A stretch of DNA of 62,000 nt from Tubiluchus corallicola (lineage: Eukaryota > Priapulida > Priapulimorpha > Priapulimorphida > Tubiluchidae). The notes under the pieces were generated by a model that saw only the letters and a program-made list of their open reading frames with translations, made no database searches and had not been told where the DNA came from. Shown here one piece after another: positions 43,301 through 55,300 of the stretch; positions within the stretch are counted from its first letter, which is position 1, and each line of letters starts with the position of its first letter. A program made the position numbers and the translations under genes. The stretch lies in contig JAQGDQ010000228.1 in assembly GCA_030141605.1 (NCBI GenBank), positions 1 to 62,000 on the forward strand, in the 5' to 3' direction.

Positions 43301-46300
43301 TTGTCATTTAAACTTTTTGTTTGAAGCACTGACGTGAAGTCAACAGCTTCAAAATAGTCTGGCTTGACATGGTACTTGTTGGCTGCTATCTACACTTGCT
43401 AGCAGCTAATGCTAAGCTTACACGATGACGTAAATTCTCTAATAAACAAACAGGCAAATTGAGAAGTACCTTGGAGCTGTTCCTGGAATCAGTTTATCGG
43501 AATAAATATACAAACAATCAGCAAGATAGCAACTGCCAAAATTTTTTCATGTCTATAATATATGTGTGTTTGTGAAGTTCTGTCAATGTACGCAAAACAG
43601 CGTTGAATCAAACTGTCGTTCAATCTAGTTGTTCCGTTTTTCACAATTTGTTGTTTTGCGCGAGAGGCCGCGCCGCGCCGCCGCTGACTGCTGATACAAT
43701 ATGGGTGTAATAATTTTCATTAGGGATAAATTACAAGTTGATTATGAATTTCTAACCCACTCTGCTTTAAGTATGTGTGTGTGTGTGGGTGTACGCAGTG
43801 CGGGTGTGTGTGATGGTTGCTCGGTCAGACAGTCTTGAAATTATGGTTTTCAAAATTGTGCAAGTGATTTGAGCCCGATGAAAATAGTAACTGTTATAGT
43901 TTACATTTCTTCGCGGAGGCTATTAGCACAACTGCTAGTAGTTAGTTTATGCGTTACGTGTTTCCAGCATTACATTCAGGTTTTATATGTGTAGCTTGTG
44001 CTTAAAATATTATCAAACCCACGTAAAATATAAATTGTCTGAACTTAATTCTTTCTGCATTTACAGCTTTAATACATTGCTAAATAATCTACTCATTTGA
44101 TAGTTGATATGGGCATTACAACTTATAGTGTACTAGAAGTAGAAGTACAAAGTAACTGTGCGATATTTTGGGCGATTATCTTTTCGCTCCTTCACACATC
44201 TAATCTAGTTGGCTGAAGTTGCACCAAATTTTAGACTGCTATTACACCTCTGTACACACACATGCACTCACACAGGTCTCTGAGCTCTGCATAAGAAATG
44301 CAATATTAATTTTATTAGGATTTATTTTATGTTCACTGTACAGTAGATAAATGTTTGCAAAAACAAGCAGTTAAAGCAATTAAAATGTATTTATAAATTT
44401 ACAGAAACAGTTGTTGCAAAATGGTCTTCATTTTGTCTGCATTTCAGAATTTAATATATGTGTGGAGCTAGTAGTAGGAAGGTATTTGGCAAAATGATAA
44501 TACGTACTTTGTAGCTGTCATGCAAATGATTTTAAACGCTCTCAACTGAATGCTGATCAGAACGTATCTTATATTTTAAACACGATTGAACAGTGGGTTC
44601 AGTATTGACAGTATGATATGAGAGTGTACGTATTAATAGTTGAAGTTAAATGTGATATTTAAGTTGCTAATGTTATTCAAATGGTGCCAGAGGCAAGACA
44701 GCTTTCATTCAAAGTAAATTTATACCTACTTTTTATTTCAGGTCCAGTTACACATTATTATTTACCAATGGACACGAATCAGGGGAGATTGTTATCGAAC
44801 CCCTCTGAACTTGAAGCCGAACTGTTTGGGCAGCCTGAGATAGTAGAAGGTGTTGTAGGAGGTGCACTAAAACTAAATGGGAAACACCAGTGGGTTCAGG
44901 TCGGTGGTGACAAGGAAAGAATAAACCCGTGTTTCATGGATCTTGACAGCTGCATGGAAGGTTGGTAAAAAAGTAGCCAATAGAAATAAAATTGTGCTGT
45001 TACATTATAGATCAGTTATTGTATGTCGGGAAAATGTCAGATTTTCTGATATTTGAGCTATCCCTATTTTCCAGAAAATTTTGCTTAATTTGATGAAGTA
45101 AGCTCAGCTTGTAGGGCAGAATGGTTTCTCTGAAGATAAGCTTAGTTAAAATTTTAGAAACGAGTATGCATGTATGGAACCAATTGATATTTGTTATTAA
45201 GGTTGCTTTAGTTCTTTCAGAAGCAAGCAAAAAATTTAAAGGAAGTCCACAAATAGGAGTTTTTTCCTCCCATTTCTCCAGGTGGTGCTGTTTCAAAAAA
45301 AAAAAACTGTGGACCAGAATTAAGACATTTTATAAACGCTTTATTTTTCGTAAGGATAGTTAAGATTGATAAGGATAGTTAAGACTGCTATATGCATGGA
45401 AATGTGTAATTCCATACATGGCACACATGCAGATATGAAGTATGAATATTTCCAATCAACTTTTGGAAACTATACTTATTATTTATATACATTATATAAA
45501 TAACATATTTATATGATTTATGAGTAGAAAGTACTAGACACATAACAGTAGAACATATGTATGTATCTATATGTGTTACATGTGTTTTCCATTATGCTGT
45601 GATTGCTAAATGAGATTAAATCACAATTCACTGTTCTTGCTCTTCATTTAAACTTATTTTTATAAAATTTCAGAGGATTCTTTGAATGGGCTATGGCTAG
45701 GCAAGAACATGAAACAAGGTTCAAGTTCATGCTAAATAGTTTTGCCTGTTCCTGTTTGTTTTTACAAAACCTCTGTCATCTAGTGTGCACAATATGAATA
45801 TGTAGTGCATGTTATTAGTCTGTCTATTACCAGAATGGTATTTACTATTTAGTTGGTTTGCTTACACATCAGGATTGGTCTTTTAAATATAATTTCCCAT
45901 TTCTATTACACGCTAAGCTTGCACATGCTTATTTGGTGTTGTCTTGTGCACGGATGTAATGCAGTGAAATTTTGCCTAGTATTTTGATATTTGACTATAT
46001 AAGTGTGAATGTAAATGAGTATACGAGTGTAAATTGAAATAACTTAAGCTATATATATGCTAACATTATAGTGAAATGCTGAGCCCATTTTTTAACTTTA
46101 TTTTATTTTTTGTAGTTCCTGGACTGCAGCAAGGTAATATTTGTCATCCTTAGTTTTTAAACATTAACTAACTGTGGGCAGTGGGTATGGAATCTTCTAA
46201 ATGAAATAGCGGTTAATATTGTGTAATTGTTGGTGCTAGGTTAATGGTTGATTAACTGACTGTTCACATGTCAGAACTTTCTTGATAAAAAATTAAAATG

Positions 46301-49300
46301 GTGTTTTGGCTTTATGATACCTTTTTTGTTAACTGCTATTTCTGGGGGTTATTGTTATTTGACTACTAAACTTTATTTCACACAGAGTCAATTTGAAAGC
46401 TGCAGTTGTCAATTTTTAAAAACTACTACTTTTCAGTTACATGTGTCTGTCATAGTTTCTTAATATCGTTACTAATGGAGTGAGTTTTTGCAATGTTAAT
46501 TGGTTGTGTAATTACTGCATGTGGTGGTGGTTGCTTTGCTTTGCGTAGTACAGCAACAATTGTGTGCGGTCGCTCTGATGATGGTACTGATGACACATTT
46601 CTTGCATGCCGTACAATGCGCACACTCTGGAATACACACTGTCACCAGAGTATCATGCTTTCGTGCTCATACCAGATACACGTGTATACAACTATACATT
46701 GGTTGACTTTCAGATAGAAAATATATAAAAAGTTGTCAAAAGTTACAGATTGTTTCATAATTTAAAGTAAACTTAACAATTAATATTAAATTGTATCAGT
46801 AATATGTCAGTTTTCATACTAAATACATGTGTTTTCATTCTAAATTCAGTTTAAATAATGGTTATGTATTTCGTATTGTTGATATTGAAGTTGTGGAACA
46901 ACATGCACATTTAAATGTAATTTCGAAAGATTTCCCATGCTGCTACTGACAGTTTGTTTGTGAAAAATATTTTTGTTTTAGATTGTTTAAACTGTCTTTT
47001 ATTCAGGTAATACATTTATGATGTGGCTGAATCTTGATCATGGTGATGATGATTATAAAATCCTTCTGTCTAATGGAGGTCACTCTCAGGAATCTCATGG
47101 TGTAGCTCTAAAATACGTCGATAAACATCTAGAAGTTAATTATAGGAGAAAGGTATGCTTCTATTTTAACGACTGATATCTGCATTAAGATCTAGTATGT
47201 GCCAGGCGGTCATTTCTTAAGTTAATGAGAAATCGTACGGCAATTCAATTTTCATTTGAATTGATGCAATGCAAACTTAGTGTCCTCTTCATTTTAACTT
47301 CACTCGCTTCTTTACTTAAATTATGTAATTGCCACACGCACACACACGCACGCATACATGCACACATGTACACACACGTGCGCGCATAAACTGCGCTGTG
47401 TGTACATATCAGAACTAGTGTCACCAAGACGTCTCACTGTATTTATAATGGCTAATTGCAAGTTCATTCTGTATTTATTTGTGTATATTTTTTAAATTAT
47501 GGTATATTTATCTATACGTATCTTATTCTTACTCGTGTTCTAACAGTTACCTGTGAAATGCACAGGTTGACTTGTTTGGTGCAAATGTTTTTATAAGACT
47601 AAAATGCATTTACTAATGAAATAATGTGAATAGAAGTTGTTTGCAACATGAGTCTTATGCAGAATTACAAATGGTTGTCCAAAAACCATTACATATTCAT
47701 CTGCAGACATTCTTAATGTACCTAGTAAACTGTATAATAGTAACGACTGTTTACAAATGGCACCATACAAAGAATGTATTTGATTTCCAATGCTGTTTGT
47801 TCTGTTGATGGTGTTAATTGAGGTTCGTCATCCATGTCAAAATGCTTGTCTTTGTGAGAAAGAAAAACTTTGTCGAAAAACCAGCCTGAACACAAGTAGC
47901 TGTTTTAACACTTCTTATCAATTTATGCATTATTTATTTACTTACTCTTAGGACGGCCAAGAATGGAGGGTGAAAAGTGGTCCAATATCCCCGCTGTGGT
48001 GGCATCATGTTGCTTGGACTTGGAACAGGGAAGAGGGACTTTCTCTGTTTATTAATGGCAACTTTGTGAATAAAGACACTTCACCGGGATTCAAAAATTC
48101 AGGTACTAATAATTTGTTAACTAGCACTGAATGAGAAATGAACTAAATGAGAGTGAATTTTCTGACAGTTTCACTTTCCTGTATATTGATCAATTGCTAA
48201 GGGTATATAATAGAACTGAATACCTGAGTTACTGGCACTTCTATGGCATGAGAAAAACAGTTTGAATGAATTAATTATCTGTAATGTCTTTGTCTAATTT
48301 TTGTCCACAGTAAATCAAGTTTTTTGTGGATAAAAGTTAGGTAATGATACTACACTCTTCACCTGAAACGTTGTTCCGGCAACACTCGTTAATTGTAGTG
48401 TAAAACTGTTTACATGAAATAGGCTAAAAATCAAGCTTGACTTGTTTTATTAAGTTGTAGTGGCTTCACGTTTCACGACCTTTGAAGTTTTCTCTATGCA
48501 AAAAAATCCTGGTCGTTCTGATTTAGTTGCTAAGACTGTTGCTAGCAAAAATTTAGAGAAAACCACATTAAATTAGTGGTGTCTGAAGCCAAACACTTTG
48601 CATGTAGCACCTTCAAGTTAACTCTTATCTTATATATTGCTTGTTTGTGTTGATATGGCGAATAGCCTAGTTACTGTTTGCTCATATCCCCACCCAGTTA
48701 AGCAATGCTGTGTTCATGATCTCCAGGTTCAATGCTCATCATCAGTCAAGACTGTCGTACTGTTGTGGTAATTTACCTTGTTGAGAAATGATTTATTTGC
48801 TACATGCATCCAAATGTGGCTAAGTTATTTTTAGTGTGGATGTATGGCCTAACGTCTCATCTGGATGATTAGCCCAGTGGATAATGAGGTATGTCCCAGT
48901 CCTGTCACAACCATTTATATTGAGTAGTTCTTGCCTTAAGTGCTTGATCCCAAATTGACAGCCATTTACATTGAGTAGATCTTGCCATTAAGTGCTTGAT
49001 CCCAAATTGACAGCCATCTACATTGAGTAGGTCTTGCCTTTACGTGCTTGATCCCAAATTGACAGCCATCTACATTGAGTAGGTCTTGCCTTTAACTGCT
49101 TGATCCCAAATTGACAGCCATTTACATTGAGTAGGTCTTGCCTTTAAGTGCTTGATCCCAAATTGACAGCCATTTACATTGAGTAGGTCTTGCCTTTAAG
49201 TGCTTGATCCCAAATTGACAGCCATTTACATTGAGTAGGTCTTGCCTTTAAGTGCTTGATCCCAAATTGACAGCCATTTACATTGAGTAGGTCTTGCCTT

Positions 49301-52300
49301 TAAGTGCTTGATCCCAAATTGACAGCCATTTACATTGAGTAGGTCTTGCCTTTAAGTGCTTGATCCCAAATTGACAGCCATTTACATTGAGTAGTTCTTG
49401 CCTTAAGTGCTTGATCCCAAATTGACAGCCATTTACATTGAGTAGGTCTTGCCTCTAAGTGCTTGATCCCAAATTGACAGCCATTTACATTGAGTAGATC
49501 TTGCCTTTAAGTGCTTGATCCCAAATTGACAGCCATTTACATTGAGTAGATCTTGCCATTAAGTGCTTGATCCCAAATTGACAGCCATCTACATTGAGTA
49601 GGTCTTGCCCAGGTTAAGTGCTTAAACCCAGTTTGCAGAATGCCAAAAATATTGTTTGTCAAGGATGCGGGGTAAAAAAAAAGTGTTAATTGGTGATATT
49701 CTTAGTCAGTACAATAAGTCTTTCGTGCTATAGCTAATACTTGTTTATTATATTTGCATGAATTTGTGGTCAATACAAATATATTCAAGTTAGTACTGGT
49801 GCTTTGGTAGAGTACAAAGAATTTAGGGTTCTGAAAGTTTCAGTTTTTTAATGTTTGTGATGTATATGTGCACAAGCTGTATATGTTTCTTCATAGCTAA
49901 AGGGAGTATAGGAGTAAACATCGAACAGTTGAAGCTTTGTTAATGTCTAGTAGAAATGTAAACAGGTTTTAGTGAAAACTTGTAAAAAAACTTATTCCCC
50001 TGACCCATATGCTGGCAGGAATGAAGAAAATGTATTTGTTTTGTATTAGCTCAAATACACACTCATGTACACTCACATATGGTGTGGTGTGTTAATCGAG
50101 ACGTTTTTTTAATGGTTTCATTTTCTATGAATTTGCAATCAACGAATCTAAACATAACATCATTGTGCCACACTTTGGCATAAGGTCAAGGATTACCGCA
50201 AAACGCCAGGCATAATTAACAGACAGCGACTTTAGTTTATGAAAAATCTATGATAAACAATGGACAATTTTTTCAGATTTTTTCAGATTACTAAAATTTT
50301 TAGATTTGCTAAATTACTAAATTGCAAACTTGAATTTATCATAATTACCATACTGTCAACTTCTGCAATAGTGACTGCATTTATTCGTGTATTTAGAAAC
50401 TCGTATCTTTTCTTAAGTGGTCACATTGGTATTTCATTTTGTCTAGTTTCTGCCTTTGTGGTATCTGTATGCTTTTTATTTACTTCAACCCTTTGACTTA
50501 TACTTGTTGTATATGGGGAGTCATGAGCATGTGTCCTGAGTTAGTTTATCATTTACTAATTACTAGTAATAAAGTAATTTGTTAGCAGCTGAAAATGTGG
50601 TATGAAAACTTAAAATTGGGTAACAAAAACAGCAAAGAGTCAATAATAGTTTCGATGGGCGATCAGTTCGTATAAACAAAAGGACTGGTTGTGAGCACAT
50701 GGTGCTGCCAAATATCTTTATGTGTAGTCAGAGCATGCAGCTGCTGTGTAGTCATGCCCCACAAGCTTTTTTCCTTGAATCGTATAACATTCGTTTGCCA
50801 CCTCTTGAAAGTTCAGTGTATAGAGCTTAACTGGTCTGCAAAAATGCGGAGTTTTGCAGATATCATTATGAAAGCAGCGAAATGTTAACCTGCGTTTCAG
50901 CTATCACTTGAAGAGCTAAAACCCGCTTAACGTAACGAATTATTTTGAAAATGTAAAATGAATGTTTGTTTTTTCTTTAGTTTTTTGCATGTCACGACAA
51001 TTTCCAACGGCATTTATTTTTTATGTTCTCTGTTAGCTGAAGTACATTAGTTGACTGTCCCATCTATGTTAGTTGCAAGGGTATGCTGTACATTACAAGT
51101 ATAGCACACTAAAATCCATTATCCAGCAATGAGTGCATAGCTTACAACTGTTAATGGTTGTTTCAGGACCAGTACCTAGCTCCTGGCTTGCCACTAAGGC
51201 ATTTTGTGGCATGAGCTTGTTAATTGACAATGCTGTCTATGCCATGTTTAGACCTGTATTATATATCTTCTCTTGAAGGCAGAAAATGTCTGCGTTAGTG
51301 AAAACTGTTCAGAAGGGATTCTCTGGGCAGTCACCCATCTGTTTACTAACTGGTTCCAACACTGCTTAATTTCAACTTTCAAGTTTAATTACCTATATTA
51401 ATTACCTTGTTTGAGCTTGGCTAGCAATTTGTGTTGTAGTATGTTGGTGCCATCTGGATTGTTAAAATCTATTAAAACGTTGTTGTTTTAAACAGAAACA
51501 ATAAAATCAAATGGTAAAAGAAAATTCTTTATCGGCCGATCAAGCGATGAAATGGACAAGAGACATTTTGGTTCATTTATGATAGACAGTTTTAATTTCT
51601 GGGCAGTTCAACTTCCTGCTGATAAAATACGTGAGATGGGTAGGTAGTCCTTCTTTATATCCTTTAATAAAAATATCAGAAGTTGATGTATCTGTAAAGT
51701 ATTTATCTGTTTAGCGTAGTTGTGACCTTGCTGTTTACTTAAAAATCCGTTATTTGAGTCAAACACAGTGTAAGGTCTGCACAGTTTAAACTCACGACTG
51801 CACACTGTTTGCACAAACAGATTGAGTTCCCAACTGATGTCAGTGGCAATGGTACATTTACGTTAAAGTAATTTTAACTGTTGTATTTTGTGTTAACTAA
51901 TTGTGAATGCCAAATGAAGGATATATTAATCATTTATTGTTACGACATTTGTGGTGTGTTTCCGAAATATCTATGGATATCTATAGATATGAATATTTAC
52001 CTATCCATATCCTTATTGAAAATAGTTGTCGTAGAGATCATTTCCAGGATGTAGCCATTTGTAATTATTCTTTTAATTCCTTTACTAATTGCTTCTATAT
52101 TTTATATTTTAAGCAGCTTGGTTATTTTTTCAGTAAGTGCTTTTCGTTTATTGACAATTGATGTTTCATGACCACACTTGTAGTTAAACATTTGAAATTT
52201 AAAATTTTGGCAAAATCTTTTGAACTACAGTTCATGCATCAGTTGTTGAAATGGTATACGTAATTACTTGGAAGTTGATTTTACTTAATGTCTGATTCTG

Positions 52301-55300
52301 TTGACTGTATGGCTCTTCCTTGCTGTGGTCTTTCACTGGCATTAATGTTTAGTTTTTGGAACTGGTGACAAGGGGCAAACCACAAATAACAATATCAAGT
52401 TTTCGGCTGATTTTGAGCACCTGCCTACCTTGCGTTATATTGGTGTTATCATACGCCCCACCGCCTACCTACCCCTTTATATTGAAATTGATGTCACACC
52501 AATGTAGCTTCTTGTTCATTTTCTTCTTCCTCCCAAGGACAGGCAACAACATCACTTGTGTTAATTAACAGATAACCATCAGTGGATTCTACTAGCATCG
52601 GCGGTAGAGGCAGTGGCCACCCCAATTCAGTGACTTCATCCTTATCAACCCATTCTACAGATATCTCCTCCTCACGGCTAGTTACAACCAGCCATTCTCT
52701 GCTTATCATCAAAGCGTGAAGTTGAAAAAAGCGTGAAGTCAGATAACGATATTATTACTAAATCACCTATCTACCTTGCATTATAATGGCATTATCACGT
52801 CTCCTGCCACTTATCTACCCTAAACTTGATATCATTACATGTGGATGGTTCCTAAGCTTAATGACGCAGATATATGTTTTTCCTAGCTAACTTTTTATGC
52901 ACTTTATAATTGCAAACGTTTGTATAGGACCAATGTACAGATATTACCTACCAATGAACAAGCTAACTAGTGGAATGCTTGAAGGAAAGGGCATTAAGGC
53001 AATTGCAAGAGGTGGCGCCGGTCTGGCTCTTGGCAAAGTCGGCAATGGTCTTTCGTAAGTAGTGTAACGCTCGTGAAGCTTGTTTGCTTTTAATGCTGTA
53101 TTCAATTTCAAAAGCAAATCCTACTTCAAATAATCAGTGATCATATAATTTATAATATTTTGCGAAGTCATAATTTATAGCAGATTTGCAGATTAAGTTG
53201 CTTTCGCACAAATTTTTCTTCAGGTCAGGCTGAAATTTCTCAAAAAGATGTCTGTGGCGAACACTGTGAACAATGAACATATTTTGACTTACACCAAAGC
53301 TGAATTTATTGCCAACCGGTAATTCAGTAGTTAGGTAGCCAAAAGCTATATGATAAAGTATATGTAATATATTTTATAAGATATAAGATAATTTATGCAA
53401 GGTAAATTACTAAATTATCTATAGAATGGTTTATCATGTGTCTTTTGGCTATCTAACTACTGAATTGCATTTCGATGTTGTTTCTAAATTTTGCTAAATT
53501 TCTTTGTTTTAGATGCCTTGACAATGAACAGTTTGTTCGAAACCAGTCGGCAATAAATTCAGTTTTGGTGTAGTTACATCTATTTTGCTAAATGTGGATA
53601 ATTCATTTATTTTCACTTAGTCTATGTTTTTTGTTTTCTTGTGAAAAAGAGTATAATATTTTTGAAAAGTTATCAGTGCCTACATTCACTAGCACTAATT
53701 GAGCAGTAAGTGCAAGAAATGTGAAGCTCATGCATTTTTGACTCATATTTGTCGAAACTTGTATTTTTTCATTTGCAACTTGATTAAATCATCAGTAGTT
53801 GGTTGTTTTTTTAGGGCAAAACCACTGCTTTACTGCTTCAAAGACAGAAATTAGCACTCACTTTCACATTTTGCAATTTAATATTTTATGCTGTTGCCTT
53901 AATTATGCTGTCATATTTTGTAGATTGACGGGAAATGGACAGTACGTTGATTTAGGAGATGTTAGTGGCACTTGTCTTGGTAATCTAGATCAGTGTCGAC
54001 ATGGTCTCACTATATCTACCTGGATACACTTTGCACAGCTAACATCAGGATTAATGTATTATCTCTCTTCTGGTTAGTAGATTAACTATATTTAGTTTTG
54101 ATAACTTGATTTTGTTAAATGTATCCATATTGTGGTTTTGTTTTTGAAAGTTATATTGGCTTTTTTTACAAATTAATTTTTGTTATTGTTAAAAGAGTCG
54201 TCCCTACGTTTAGACAAATTTCATTAAATTTTGCTGTTTCATTTATGAGATCCATGTTTTAAAACTGGTTCAGTTTAACTAAGAAATTTTGTGAATCCAC
54301 AACTTTTTGTATCGTTAGAAAAATGCATATTAAGAGCAGTGGCGGGTCATAGCTAAAATTAGTGGGCGGTGCTGCTTCAGAAAATGTTTAGGCAAGGCAT
54401 CCATTACTAAATAAATTATGTGTTAAGCACACACTCTAAGTTTACACTTTATCACATACAAGAGTATGACGGTACGCGGTAAGCACGTATGTGGCAATTG
54501 TTACTGTGATAAACACAGTACTTTTCTACCCAGCACCAGACACTAGCGTACAGCCTGTTATCTCAGACATGCGTGCATGGCCGCATTGCTTAGGTGTGAA
54601 GCAAATTGTGCTTCCCTCACGTGCGCCGGTTCCGCACAAGTATAAAAAAAGAACTAAGGAAAAAGACTTATTATATTGAATCTTATCGATAATAATGAAT
54701 GAAAACAGGGGTGGTGTGTAGTTCGTCCTTCATAGTCGAAGAGGACCATGACTTCATTCTGACACCATAGGATGGGTACGGAGGTGGCTTATAAGCCCGA
54801 TTTTTGCTGAGAACCTCCTCCTGCAGTGAGGACATGAGAATGGTGTATCTTGATAGGCATTGCGTTGTCTGTCTTTTCGAAGCTGTCTTTTCTCCTGCCT
54901 AACTTGGATGCGCCTGGACTCATAGTTGCTCACTCCCGATTTGATGAGGGACCGCCAACGTGATCTCTCCTGTGCCACATCTTCCCAGGAGTCGGCATTG
55001 ATGTTGCATTCTTTCAGGCTGGCTTTGAGGGTGTCTTTGTATCTTTTCCGTTGCCCTCCAACTGACCGTTGCCCTTCTTTCAGCTCGCAGTACATGAGTC
55101 TCTTTGGCAGTCTGTGATCTTCCATACGTCGAACATGACCAGCCCATTTCAGTTGTGCTGCCTTAAGCATTGCATGAACACTGATGGATTGTGCTCTCTC
55201 GAGGACTTCAGTGTCTGGTATGTAGTCCTGCCAGCTGATCTTGAGGAGTTGTCTTAGACAACGCAGGTGGAAGGAGTTTAGTTGTCTGGCATGGCGACTA

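Larger units (their letters stand above)
31334..44741 (+). other. Giant first intron of the LamG gene (13.4 kb), or intergenic gap
   Basis: Bounded by donor GTAAGA and acceptor TTTATTTCAG in matching phase. It contains a retrotransposon relic (33035-33900), a compound trinucleotide tract (43107-43270), a small CpG-rich patch (43663-43692) and one isolated open segment on the minus strand (38418-38585). Elsewhere I see no exon; 34.2-38.4 kb and 38.6-43.0 kb hold nothing identifiable. Confidence 0.55.

Noticed and set aside
43081-43329. Asp/Asn/Lys/Arg-run frame and its antisense partner
   Set aside because: It is a translation of a trinucleotide microsatellite.
44681-44741. Alternative start [11 protein letters not shown] reading into the first jelly-roll exon
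   Set aside because: A clean TTTATTTCAG acceptor at 44732-44741 matches the phase of exon 1; the upstream frame is more simply intron. It is kept only as a possibility if a local promoter is found.
48910-49615. CRISPR array
   Set aside because: It is a direct tandem repeat without unique spacers, in a eukaryotic intron.
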